Assembly: GCA_030770545.1 (NCBI GenBank)
Contig: CM061102.1
Span: 7,553,501 to 7,617,500 of the forward strand
Direction of reading: 5' to 3'
Length of the DNA: 64,000 bases
Source of the DNA: Macropodus opercularis
Taxonomy: Eukaryota; Chordata; Actinopteri; Anabantiformes; Osphronemidae
Shown here: one piece after another, positions 50,101 through 62,900 of the stretch
Layout: every line of letters starts with the position of its first letter
Numbering within the stretch: the stretch's first letter is position 1
The notes under the pieces: generated by a model
What the model was told of the DNA's origin: nothing
The model's input: only the letters and a program-made list of their open reading frames with translations
Database searches by the model: none
Translations under genes and position numbers: made by a program

Positions 50101-53100
50101 TTGGTTAGTATGACCAAGTAAATTCGTTACTTTGCCAAAATCCACCAGGAGATGTCAGCAAAGGCTAGTTTAACTTGATAAATATCGATTTCAATATCTG
50201 ATTTCAGACTATTTTAAAATGGAAAACCTCAGCATCACTGTCTCAGACATATCGACGACTGCTTTAACTTGAAGTTGAGTTATATTAGTATTGGAAGTAT
50301 TTCTGAAAACAGATTTAGTTGTTCTTACAAAAGGCTTTGTGTAAGTGCACGGCCTCCAACTCACAGAAGCTGATACAATAGAGGATGACAGACTGTAGGG
50401 ATTTCTGTCCAGTCTCAACCAAACAAAGTCAGATCCTGAACAGACATGTCTGACATCCTATCCTCTGTTTCTCCGTCTCCCACCCTCAGGTGTCTTCATC
50501 ACTAAAGGAGATGTTGGAGTTGGCACAATCGTGGGCTCTGCTGTCTTCAACATCCTGGTCATCATTGGCCTGAGTGGGATTTTTGCAGGCCAGGTAAAAA
50601 CCAGTTTAACTCAATACATAAAAACCGTTTAGGTGGATGAACGTTGACTTTCATCATTTTCTCTACAGACTGTGACTTTGACGTGGTGGTCTCTATTTAG
50701 AGATTCCTCTTACTACATCCTCTCTGTACTGGCTCTCATCATGGTGAGATGTTCTTCTCATCGAATTTATGTGTGTTAAATCTTCACTCTGCTACATTAC
50801 ACTTTAATCACGCTACTTTGTTCTCTATCTAGGTTATCTATGATGCCAGAGTTGTCTGGTGAGTCCGCATGTCATGAATTGTGTTCATACGTTTTACATA
50901 TACGGCTCTAAATAAATGTTGGAGTCAGATATACTAGCTGTATAAATCGGTTTGGTTGTATCATTGTGGAAAAGGTCTTCAGACTTTCTGCCAGGAATTT
51001 AATTAAGAGCATTTAGATTTCACGATTGGAGTTGATGGGTCGTCACTCACACTGGGCACGTATTCATACAGACACTAAGGGAGGGTATCAGCAGGTTCAT
51101 GTTACATTCACTGATTACGGAACATGTTTAATCCATTTGGATCTTGATCTGGATCAACAAATGATTGATTCGCACTGTGCCAAGCCAAGGGTGTCCCTCT
51201 GTAGTTCACCTCACCACTGATCTTAATATGTTTTTGCTGATTTATGTTTTCTCTGAATGTCTGAAGCAGGAGGACTCAGTTAAAATACCGTTCACCAGTG
51301 TTGTGTAAATGCTTGGTGTGTAATAATGCCTGATAAGTTAAGGGTCTTTGTTTTTTTTATCCATACTTGTTTGATTTTTAAATTCAAATTCAAAAGCAGT
51401 ATGCAATGTACATTTGCTTCAGTCAGTGTCTATAATGCCATTTACAGTGGAACCAACAACTGCTTCTGTAGTTCTGCACTGTTTGTCACACTAGTTTAAC
51501 AGACGTACTGTTTGCGGTGCAGGTGGGAGTCCTTGCTCCTCATGACCATGTATGGGGTCTACATTATCATCATGAAGTAAGTCTGAATTCGGACCGATAT
51601 CAAGCACCGTTTACTGTGTGGACATCCTTCACACATGTATTTAAATGAACGTCTGTTTGGATGCAGGTTTAACTCCCAGATTATGGTGTTTGTGACACGC
51701 CAGTTTAAGAGCATTGGACCGTGCTGCCTCAGATCGGACGCTACCAGAGACGACAAGGGAGAAGACGTTTCTGCTTGCAACACCTCCATGGTGCTTCTCG
51801 GCAAAGGTCAGATAAAGTTACTGTTCTGATCAATGGGAGCTTTTTTTTTTTTTTTAATTTTGAACAACTGTCACTGATGTTGTTTAATGTTCAAAGGGAT
51901 CTAAAAAAAAGTTTGTATTGAGTTGTATTTGTTATGTTAATTCCCAGGCCACAGTCAGGAGCCTCCTCCAGTCATCATGGTGGATGAACTTCTTATCCTC
52001 AACCCACACAAACTTTCTTTCTCTGAAGCTGGTCTGCGTATCATGATCACCCCCCACTTCTCTCCTCGCACCAGACTCACCATGGCAGGACGCATGCTTA
52101 TCAGTGAGGTAGGCCACGCTGGCATAAGACAGTCTATACACTTGACTGGCACTTCCACTGCATACTTCCCACGTTCTTCTCTCAGAGGCAGAGGCTGATC
52201 CGAACTTCAAAGCACCAGCGGGACGGTGAGACTGGCTCAAGGGGAGGCTCAACCAGCAACAGTCTGAAGAGGACAGGCTCCTGTAGTCTGGAGAATGGAG
52301 GCGGGAGACCTGGGATGGGAGACGCAGAGTCCCAGGACAAGCCAGGAGTGGAGGTTTGCCAGCCAGAGGAGGAGGAAGAGGATGAAGATGGGATTTTCAG
52401 TCCTATCCGCATACCTGGTAGCTAAATCATTTCAAGAAAGAAATGGCAAACTGTCCTGTCAATCACTTAAAGTAGTTGCTGTGGTCAGTAATTGACTGAC
52501 TCACCATCTGGTCTGATGCGTCTCATTTCCTGCTCACAGGTGGCTGCTGTGCGCGGGTGAAGTGGGTGATCACATGGCCTCTGGGACTTTTGCTTTACTG
52601 CACTGTGCCTAACTGTATTCTGCCGCGCTGGCACCGCTGGTTCATGGTTACATTCGTGGCCTCCACCCTGTGGATCGCTGTCTTTTCCTACCTCATGGTG
52701 TGGATGGTAAGGATGCGAACTATGCAGTTAGGGAAATCTAACTCACAAAAAACTTCAAACTAAATTAATTGCAGAGGTTGTGGATATTCCACCGCCTCAA
52801 CATTGATGTAATATAAACCACACAGATGAATTTGCATTCATGTACTGTATGTTGAGTAGAAAGTACAAGCCAGTACAGAGACCCTGATGTGTCCTAATGT
52901 TTCTATAAGGTCACCATCATCAGCTACACACTAGGCATCCCAGATTACATCATGGGAATAACCTTCCTAGCAGCAGGGACAAGCGTGCCAGACTGCATGG
53001 CAAGCCTGATTGTAGCTCGACAAGGTAAAAACTCGTTCTTTTGTTTCTCCAACCTCAAATGTTCGCTTTTTGCCGCTTCAGTGTTTCTCTGTCCTTTCTT

Positions 53101-54115
53101 CTGTTGCTTTCAGGCATGGGGGACATGGCGGTGTCTAACTCCATAGGCAGCAATATCTTTGACATCCTGCTGGGTCTGGGTTTCCCCTGGGCTTTGCGTA
53201 CCCTTGTGGTGGAACACGGTTCATCAGTACGCAAACACTTTATCTCCATCTTTCCCTCCTTGTCTTATTTTCCTGATTCACTAATGTCTGCATCAGTATG
53301 AGAGAACTGTAGTGGCAAAAAGAGCTGGGTTGTGACCATAAAGTTGTCCCCTACAGGTCTCCATAAATAATAAGGGGCTGGTGTATTCTGTCATCTTACT
53401 GCTGGCGTCTGTGTTTCTAACGGTAAGTAAATGCTAAATAACAAATGTTGCACGTTTGTTTTTCAGGCCTGACTGTGCCGGGTCTAATTTTTGTTACTTT
53501 GTGATGGTTGGGTGTTAGTCAAGGGCTTTAGTTTAGTCTAACGGATTGGTGCACATACAGTCAACATATTGCATGTTTTGTCTTTTTTAGGAAATTTCAG
53601 TTTGACAGGTTTAAAGAAATGCGGTCAGATTTGTGTATATTTGCCACAACATGAACTATTTTGGTGATGTGCAGTAAAATTGTTCGTTTAAAATTATCAG
53701 TTTCATCAAAATCAAATGTGTCCTTCATGTGTACACTGGCCTCTTCAATTCAAAGGTTTGGTCAAAGACATTTGTGTCTATCAAGCAAATGAATGAAAGT
53801 GATCGTATGTTCTTAATGTTTTTGTTGCCAACTGTCATCAAGTGGCCAAAACATAAATTAATATAGTTGACATAAGTTAAGATAGTTTTACTCTCAAATA
53901 TCATTCAGCCAATAGCAGCCAAGCATTGGTCTGGTTCTACTGCACGTCCACTTTAAGTTCTGTGTGGGGGCTGGAGCTGATCCCAGCTGCTTCTCTGCTT
54001 GCAGGTGGTGAGTGTTCATCTGAACCACTGGAAGCTGGATCGCCGACTAGGTCTGGGTCTCATGTTTCTCTATGTGATCTTCCTGCTCTGCTCCATCCTG
54101 TTCGGGCAGATGTGA
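41155..54115 (+). CDS. slc24a3: K+-dependent Na+/Ca2+ exchanger, NCKX3-like, complete
   Basis: Plasma-membrane antiporter of the SLC24 family (Na+ in; Ca2+ and K+ out). Exons: 41155-41257, 44973-45083, 49684-49760, 49863-49937, 50019-50103, 50490-50593, 50669-50743, 50833-50858 (26-nt microexon), 51523-51576, 51667-51806, 51948-52108, 52186-52417, 52540-52706, 52910-53024, 53114-53226, 53357-53422, 54005-54115 (TGA); 604 aa. Seen: an N-terminal signal-anchor with a CCC cluster; an N-Q-S glycosylation sequon at N63; alpha-1 repeat (about 123-175) with E144 in SSAPELF; a long cytosolic loop with MVDELL, SFSEAGLRIMIT and an acidic EEEEEDEDG run; alpha-2 repeat (about 471-530) with D498 in TSVPDCM and D512 in GDMAVSN, the cation and K+ ligands of the family. 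MVDELL, SAPELF and SFSEAGL fit NCKX3 better than NCKX4. The protein stops right after the last membrane helix (ILFGQM), without the usual FVNLPMC-type tail. The paralog assignment is less certain than the family. Confidence 0.9.
46648..46703 (+). other. Candidate 56-nt frame-breaking (poison) exon
   Basis: A good acceptor (ctgtctttcag) and an optimal donor (GAG|gtgagtg) enclose 56 nt open in the incoming frame (GIKSAKQRP...). Without it the flanking exons join in frame (...QPRA-AIHEFP). With it, the downstream frame shifts and reads TGA in the exon 50490-50593. It is either a regulated nonsense-decay exon or a chance pair of splice sites. Confidence 0.3.
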
Positions 54116-55452
54116 GGCCCGAGGGTCAAAGCTCAACTCTGTCAGACAACGTACTATAAGAGTCTCTACCTTTCTACGTTCCTGAAGCCAAAAAGCGTGG
54201 TAGGGTTGTTGTGTCCCTTGTGAACGTTTCTGTGCACCTCTGTAGGACTGCTAGAGTGAGTTAGACATTCATGGTGTAGTGACTGAAAGCGAGACTTTTC
54301 AGGATCTAATAAGGTACCAAAACTTGAATGACATGGCAGATGGAAGCAGCTGGGCCTTCAGCAGCTCTATGAAACAGAACAAACAGGCAACACAAATGTG
54401 GTAACAAATTACTCTACTTGACATTAGTCAGGTGGTTGCACCGTGTTGTGGCTGTGTAGCTAATATTTAAGTGATGAATATAAACCTTACCAACAGCAAA
54501 AAGTGAAGTGTCCATTGTTTGACATTGGCTTCATATTTTCTATACATTTTTAAGCTCATCAAATTCTTTTTGTAACATGACTTACAAAGGTTTATGAGAG
54601 ACGTTGCTGTGGTGTAAGTGAGCGCCGCAGCAAACTAGCTATCCTAATATATGTTTACATGTAGATTATACACATTATCACATTTGTTTATGTTCCATTC
54701 ATTGAGGGCAAGTCTTTCCACCAACGTCTCATCCTTTCAGGGGCTGTTGATCACTGACAGGGCAGAGCTTTTGATTCATACATTTACGTTTGTAACGTGT
54801 TGAGACTGCGGCCAAGCCAGTTAATTACAGGATCATTAGCTTGTTGATTTAATCAGCAACACAGCCCTGTCATATCGCTCGTACAGTTTCAGTTTGAGTA
54901 GGAAACGCGCCGACTGCAACAGCTGCAGGTGAAATGAGGCGTTCGGAAGCGGGTCGTTTAATCTGCCATGTCATACGTCAGATTCATGGAATTGACTGTT
55001 GGCCTTAGGTTTGAATAACCCTGTTTGTTTTGAATGTACAACCTCTTTGACTTTACCTTTTAGTGTGGAAATATTTAAATGCATTCAAATGTAGCAGGTG
55101 GCACTGAACTGACTGACTACAGCACAGAACCTCTGAGCATTTAGGTCCACTCCTAAAAGACTCACAATAGAACCGCTGAGATGAAAATGCACGTTGTGAT
55201 AATACCGTCATGCATTTGCCTCGTTACTTATAAACAAGTATTGTACGTAAAAAGATTAATCTAGTGTTGCAGTATTTTAGGGGACTTGTTACCATGAAAC
55301 CTAATACATTGTGTACATCACAATCCTTGATGAGTTTGAGTAAAGGTTAGTCATAAAACTTCCTGTTTAGGTACGACAATCGATGTTTATTTGAGATTAT
55401 TTCACTTTGTTGGAACATTTTACATTTACAGGCATGTGCATGCACACACACA

Positions 55453-56211
55453 CACAGTGGCACCTTTAAAGTTTGCAAAAACGTGTTCTCCTTTGCATTA
55501 TTTGATGTAAAATTTGATATAATTTTCTTCTTTCAAGTTAAAGGGAACAAATGGGACAAATCACCCTGATTCAGTCATTTACTTCTTAGTTTGAGAAAAA
55601 GATTAAATCCTAAATGTTTGTGTGGGGCCGAAGTATGTGAACCTATGTCTTAGTCTGACGTTATGCAGCAATAACTTCATGAGCTTCATGAACTCAGGGA
55701 TGCTGGTTGGCTTCCTTTCATGACCTGCCTGCTTTAGGTCATGATGTTAACTCAGCCATTCCAAAGTCTTGACTCTTTCTCTGCTTTAAACTGTCTTTTG
55801 TAGCATAACCTACGTATGGAAATTTGTCTTGCTGCTCAAGCCACTTCGTTGAGCTTTAGCATGTGCATAGATACCGTAGCGTTTCTCATCTGGTCTACAA
55901 ACGGATGTGCTGCGATGCTGGGCTTCAGTATTTGTTAGTCAGCCGCTCCAGGTGTTAAATGTTCTCCATTTGTACAGACCACCAGCCAGATTCCTTTCCT
56001 AGATGAACTGGCCTGAGTCTGGGAGGACGTGCTTCATATCCTCTTTATTCACTGAAATTCATGTCTGTCTATAATGTATGATAATCCTAGAGGTTCACAT
56101 ACCTTTGCCAAACGCAAGTTGTTTTTTTTTTGGATACAATATTTTACACGATACAAACAGTAACTTATGTTTTTGTGTCAATAGTGAATAAAGGGTTCAG
56201 GTACCACTGTG
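55453..56211. mobile_element. Degenerate non-autonomous DNA transposon
   Basis: The ends match as inverted repeats, cacagtggcacct (55453-55465) against aggtaccactgtg (56199-56211), 12 of 13. The interior includes 'agtatgtgaacct' near the left end and the inverted 'aggttcacatacct' near the right end, plus a stretch resembling an antisense transposase region of Tc1-type fish elements. No open transposase frame remains. The left end abuts a CA repeat. Superfamily is tentative. Confidence 0.6.
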
Positions 56212-57435
56212 CATGCATCTCAACATTTATATTTACCAGCTGCCGTCTTTCAGAAAAAGGAAATAATATGGGTTCATTCCCATAAAATTGAAAATGACTT
56301 TTTTTTTTTTTGGCAACATGTTTGTTTTATTTATTGTTATTTTAAACAGTAAATTCAAGACTAAATGTTCCAGCAAAGCTTTTTTTATTCTCAAACGGCT
56401 AAATAATTATTATAATTGTCTACTTGAGTGTACTTTTTACTGTTTATAAATGTTAAATAATTAACATAGTTTTACAATAATGAATGTCTGACTAGTTTTG
56501 TGGTGTTTTTGAAACATGTAAGCCTACTTGTGAATATTGTAACAGAGTGAATGCATCTTTTGTTAAGTGGAATATTAAGGCATTAACATACAATTAGCTG
56601 TGTGGCAGGATTTCAACTGCAATTGCAAAATTGTTTTGATTTTCATATCTTACTTTGACACAGTGAACCTTTTACAGTTGATTTAAAATGCTCATTCCCT
56701 AAGGTTTGTACTACAAGTGTTGTCTGCTAACATGGAGAAGTATCATTTCATCTAATGCCAGTATTTATTTTTAACTAAATTATTCCAAAGATGTAATTTC
56801 TAATATTCGTCACATTTAAGCGTGAATTTAATACCCTGTACGGTATCTGCTCAATTGGTTTGGCGTGAGTTTTGGTAGCAGATCTAAACTTTTTTTTAGC
56901 CTTTTATAAAATGTCAGAATAAAAGAAATATGATAATTATTGAATAAAGTTTAGTCGAAGTTTGGGGGAAATTGTCATGTTCAGCAAGAAGGTAACAATT
57001 CATTAATGCAGCTGTTATAAATTTGTCCGTTATCTTTAAGTTCACTAGTCTGTAGCACATATTCCTTTATCAGCTAAAAACAGCCCATGTAGGCTGCGAT
57101 TTTCTGCCATTTTATAGACTAATTAATTGGAAACATAATTGCAGGTGTTAATTTTATTTTTTTGGGTCCTTTTTGCATTACCTGAGGCAGAAATTGTCTT
57201 TTCGTATCTTCTTCCTTGTTAAACATTCCCAACTGGACAATTTAAAGCTAACCGGTTCTTTGGTTCCTGTCCATACACTACTGCAACAGCACCACATCCA
57301 ACAGCCGAGCTTCAGTGCTTGTGGTGTCACAGCACTCAGAGAATGTCCTGTTTGTTCTGCTGTGATGTTGGTTTAGAGTTCAAATGTGTTGCTTTAGAGA
57401 TCGTATTGGGTCATAGACTGTTGTATCTTGAGTGC

Positions 57436-57441
57436 AATAAA
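57436..57441 (+). terminator. slc24a3: Distal polyadenylation signal, NCKX gene
   Basis: AATAAA, with a GT-containing stretch downstream (about 57478-57486). About 3.3 kb after the stop codon. Confidence 0.4.
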
Positions 57442-57774
57442 AATGTGCAATAACAATTTCTCTCTCCTATATTTTCAATGTGAGTGACCCACAGCTGATA
57501 TTCACTGCATGAGCAGAAAGTCCTAGACTGCCATCTAATGGAGTAAGAAGAATATCTGGAAAGTGTGGACTTAGCTCTGTTTGCAAATCTTCACTTTGGT
57601 GTTTGTTCCTCTGTCTACATCCTTAATGTGCCACCTATCCTGTTAAGGGTCACTGGGTTGCTGAAGCACATGCTGAGAAACATACAAAGTGCATGTGGAC
57701 ATGTATTGTAAGGGGGTCTCTGCAGAAGCCAATGTCATTACATACACAACATAACGTCTAACGCAAGCAGCCAG

Positions 57775-59991
57775 TCATAGTGCCTAGTATTTTATTTTCC
57801 TGAAGACAAACTTCATACAATAAAACATTTCATTGCAAACCAAATAAGTCCAACCTAAGAGAATTCACCAACTGTGTAAACCCTTGATTTTGGTTTAAAC
57901 ATTTGATGTCTTGAACAATTCTCTCCCAAAGCTGGAGACCAGAAACCATAATCTGATATTAAACATGATCATAACATGGTAACAACGGGGCTGTCTGCAG
58001 CTAAGATGTTACATACTTGGTCTTTCGTTACTTGACAATTCAGTGTTGGAGGTGCAGCTCTAGAATGTGCTTCTTAATCACATTATGGGTTTTGCATCTT
58101 GTTTCAAGCTTTGGAAGGGAGCAGCTCAGTCCAGACCTGGATCATAGGATTTACTAGCAAGTAACTTCCACTTAGCTCCCAAAATGTTCCACACGTCAGC
58201 GTGTGCAAACGTCATTGGTGAGAAAAAAAAACAAAACAACCACCAGCAAAGAAGTCTAGTAGCCACTGTCTCTAAATAACAGTAAAGTTAAAACGTGATG
58301 AGAAAATAAACCAAGGTATATTTGTGTAATGCTTTAGTAATTGTTAGTTGGCTATTGGAACAACATAATATCAGGGTTACTTTATATTACACCACTTCCC
58401 AACACCTTCACCAATCTAACTCTGATACGACTATGTAGCATATGAGAGTGCAGACAATTACTGAGCATGCACTTGTTTAACTGTAGAATATGCAGTTATT
58501 AAAGCAGACACTGCAGCTGTTGTTACTATTTGTCCCCCTGTCTTTCTCATCTATCTACGGCATGTTTCAACCATTAAATACTGTTTGTTTGAGGTAAAGT
58601 AACTGCTTTAGGAGCTGCGCCAGACGTTCTTTTAACTTTGCCACAGAAGGAAATCATTGCGCAATAAAACTATGACGTGAGTGAAGCAGTGACAGACACA
58701 GCCACCTCTCCACAGAACCACACATATACACATTATGTCTTTCTACAATATTGAGCCTTCCACACTCCTATCTGTAATAACATTTTCTGGGGAAGAAATT
58801 GTACAGTATCGGACATTATCAAGGCTAAACTGACTCTGCTATGAGTCCTCGTCCTCTCAGCAATCAACAGGAGATCTAATATTGCTTTACTTTGTCAGCA
58901 AGTGACCATCTACACAGTCGCATAGTCCTCATTTACATTTAAATATTCTACTGGTGCCACAGCATCAACAAATACAGGAAATAGTGCATAATCAGCAAAC
59001 TGCTACAACACAGCAATTTATCCCTTTACCTGGCTGATGATGCAACTAGGTTTTTTTATTTAATGGGATTAGGAAACCTGTCAAAAAGAGCCAGGTGTGC
59101 AGAATACGTTTTTCAGTCGGGGGTGTCGGCATCAAGTCTACTTTTCGTTCTTGCTGTCGTCAGGACCAGAGTGAAAAGCTGACAGTTGTGTCAAAAAAAA
59201 AAGCCCCAAAGCCTGAATGGGACAAGCACATCCATGTGTGTAATCTCTGAGCAGCTCAGCCAGCCACTAGAAAAAGTCTACAACCAAACTCAAGCCCAAA
59301 TTTCTTTAGTCTTCAGAGCCTGTTTTGCAAACACATCAGCAGTTCAAGCCATTGTTTCTTGATGAGATAGAAAATAACTTGTGATGCAGATCCCTTTCAC
59401 CATCAAATCATCACTAAATAGCTATAGTGCCATTAAAAAAAACTTAACATAATTATTAGGCACTATGAAGAGACCAAGAAGTTGCCATTCTTTGTCCAAT
59501 GTATACATACTTAACATTATTATATACCATAGAAATATATAAATATTATAAAATGTCTATGATAAGGAAGCATTGACATGCTACTTAATTGAGCTCTATT
59601 TATGATGTAGTCACAAAATCAACACATTGCAGGATAGCAACAAGGATTTAGCAACGTTGTGTAGGCTTGTGGTAAACAGGAAGTCGTATTTTGGCTGTTT
59701 ATGCTATGTATGTGTGTTGAAATTCATCACTGCTCAATTTGGCTATGTGGCAAACAAGTGAAAACAAAAGCCTGTGGGACTGAATCTGAGCTTGATACCG
59801 TGTAACAGTCATATATGGAGTTGAAAGGGGGCAGTCTGGTAAAGGTGTACTTCCCTTTTCACAATTTGTCTGTGCTGAACACACTCCCTCAGAGGAGGAG
59901 GGGAGATTATCATCGGTCTTCAAGGGGAAACCATGCGGCTGTGGGACGGCTGAGTGATGAGTGTACAGGCGAGCAGCGAGAGGAGCGGCCA
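57775..59991 (-). other. dpf2: dpf2 3' UTR
   Basis: Lies between the minus-strand stop (59994-59992) and the candidate signal at 57796-57791. No competing exon is visible. The length is inferred from the first clear distal signal; earlier sites are possible. Confidence 0.45.
57791..57796 (-). terminator. dpf2: Polyadenylation signal of dpf2
   Basis: TTTATT on the plus strand is AATAAA on the minus strand, about 2.2 kb after the dpf2 stop. It leaves roughly 350 bp between the convergent ends of the two genes. Confidence 0.45.
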
Positions 59992-62900
59992 TCATGACGG
60001 TGGGGCGTTCTGGTTCTGGTATATGGAGGCCTTGTCTTTCAAAAGGTCCAGGCATAGATGACAGCTCCAGCTCCCTGGGTGCCAAAATGACATGATCATT
60101 AATGTCAGATTTACTCAAAGCTGTCTAATGAACACGGATCATTTTCTGTCGTTAGTGAAGTGAGGTTGGGTCAGTAGCCCTTTACAGTCGTAGCTACACT
60201 TTCCTGACTTTGGTTTCAGTCAGCTGAGATCAGGATCTCTCAGATGTCACATTTTCTTTCCTCATGTACTGAACTTACCCTCGGGAGGTTCAGACATAGG
60301 TGGGTTGAGGCAATACATGTGATAGCCTCTATCACAGTCATCGCAGAACAGAAGCTGATCCTGAAAGAAAGGAAACAAAACATGTCAGTCCTTCATTCTC
60401 AATTGATTTTGTCCAGTCTCGATTTACCTTCAAGCAGAAGAAAAATTAGTTTTTACGTAAATATTCAGACCCGTAACTATACTATAAAGCCCATTATGGT
60501 ATTAAAACCTAACTTTTAAGTCTTAGCGTAAGGACGAGCTAAAGATGCTGCAACATATGCAGTTGGATCAACGCTTTCGGAGCTTTACTAATGAACCATG
60601 ATGAGCTTTTGCCTTAAGACATGTTTTCATATTGAATGTACATTTATGGGCATTTCAATAAATCTTTAAACACGTTGAAGTGGGCAGAGAGGTACGACTG
60701 TCTGGATGCTGGTACACTCACGTCGTTCTCAGAGGTGCCGCACATGTTGCAACACTTGCACTCTATGCACTGCCAGCGGTACGTCTTCACAGCAGCCATC
60801 ATCACAGGAGTGAACTGCAGACAGGAAGGGTGGCCTGCATTGGAAAAAATTATTTTGATATGCCATATTGCTTGTTGTCCACCTAATGCACCTACCACAA
60901 ATGTGCTACATAAAATTTATATAAAACCTATTTATTTTGTGTTGCAGCCCTTTTCCAGTAACCAATTCTCTCAAATATACCTGAGCGTCCACAGTCAGAG
61001 CAGGACACCAGCTCTTCTGACTGGCCTGTCTTGTGATTGGTTTTGGAGTCTCCCAGGCAGAAATCACAGTAATTATTAGGCAATGCAAGACCATCTGGGC
61101 CTTTCTTGGGAGCTGTGAAACAAGATGATAATATTCAGCGAGACTTATTATACAGATACGCAATTCAAATGATGAAACCGGTGACTGGTCTCTTACTTTT
61201 AGGCTCCTCAGAAAGCTGCATCGGAGGCTCGCTGATCTCCATCTCTTCCTTTTCCTCACCCTCCTCCTCAGCCAGGTGGGAGTGGGCGTAGTGGTAGCTC
61301 AGGCCAGGACGGTTCTTGTAGCGCTTCCCACAGACTACCACCAAAACCAGAGAACACAACATGCATTAAAACAAAGACATGTCCATGCTGGATGAAGTCA
61401 GTGGGGAAGGGAGGCTAAAGAATGAAAATGATGACTAGGGATTTAAGGCATGTTTCACTTCTTAACAAAATATACTATTAGTACTGCTGTGGACAGACTG
61501 TACGATCCAGAGTGTTTACTGGCCATCTGCCTTGATGATATAGGAACTTTCTACATTTTTGTCTAATCAAAAAGTTTCCTATTTAAAACACAGCTCTGGA
61601 TACTTTACATGAGAAGGAAAACTAGTCAAACAAATGATCCACTCACACTTTACTGAATATAACCAGATGTTCAGAAAATGAGATCCATGCAGCATTTGTC
61701 TTTGCCTTAAGACTCATATGTCAGTATAATTATTCACTTTGAGGTCGGCACAATGACGAAACATACTGGTTATGAAATTAGCAGGAAATGAAAGCAAAAA
61801 AAGTTACTCTTTAATACATGCATCACCACATGCTCTTAGCCAGAGCTCTGTGTAGCCATGAATGCAAGTAAAGCAAAACAGCATCTCAGCCACTCACCAC
61901 CACACGACACACTGAGGTGTGTGATCTTTAGTTAGGCTAAAAGTTTTACTTATTTCACAACATCCAACAGCTACACACTGCGAATACTGATGTCTCTGAA
62001 CCAGTGGGATTGTGTATGATTTACAAAGATGCCACTGTGCGCAGCTGTTGTCACAGGGGTGTGTGAGGTTTGTCATAAGATGACAACCAAAGACAAAGTA
62101 CTTCTTTCACTTCCATACTTTCTCTCATTTTCACTTCCTCAAAGACTATCTGTGATATAAAGGGGAAATGATGCTCCACCGCTCCCTAAAGGCCAAACAA
62201 ACTGAATCACTCACTCTGAAACAGAACGAGCTCTACAGGGTGCAGAGTTGGTGGAGTAAGACAAAAATGGAGGGAAAAATTGCAACGCAGTCAAATTGCA
62301 CATATTAAGAGTTGAAACAAAGCACAGCAAAAAAAAAAACAGCAGCAGGATCCAGGTTTTATCTCGTGTCAATCTGAGGGGCGTTCAGGGCCAGATGGAT
62401 GGCAGAGAAATGCTTTTGTGGTCTGTAGGCTGAGAGGTTTCATATATTTGGCTGATTCCAGACCACGTTTTAGTTGTGGGGGTATAACAGCACAGTCCTG
62501 ACCTAATTCAGTGTTTTTACATTTAATTAAACAATACAGAACAAAACATTTACCCCATGAAGTGAACTGCACAAAAAGCGAGTCTACTGGGTAACACAGA
62601 CAAAAAATAATAACAGGCAGTGAGACAAAAGGCAGACTGGAGAACAAAGAAATGAGAGAAATATACCTCTTTCAGAAGATTTTGAAATATGCTTTTGTTT
62701 GATAGTGTCTGAAAGAGAGAAGATAAGAAGAAGAGAAAGCACAGACAGAGACTCAGAGAAATCGGCTCATACTGTGGACTGACAGAAGATCAGTCAGTCA
62801 GTCAGTACTGCACTACTAAGAACTGCAACTGTAAGTGAATATGCTTCACAGAAGAAGGAAAAGAAAACACGCCAAGCAGTACAAATATGCAATCTGACAA

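Larger units (their letters stand above)
54116..57460 (+). other. slc24a3: NCKX-gene 3' UTR (long form)
   Basis: AT-rich sequence following the stop at 54113-54115. Several polyadenylation words occur, among them AATAAA at 56943-56948 and 57436-57441. The last lies shortly before the convergent dpf2 3' end and is taken as the distal site. A decayed transposon occupies 55453-56211. Confidence 0.45.

Noticed and set aside
59699..60118. 139-codon minus-strand frame over the last dpf2 exon
   Set aside because: It is out of frame with the double-PHD end. The correct frame, joined in phase from the previous exon, stops at 59992.
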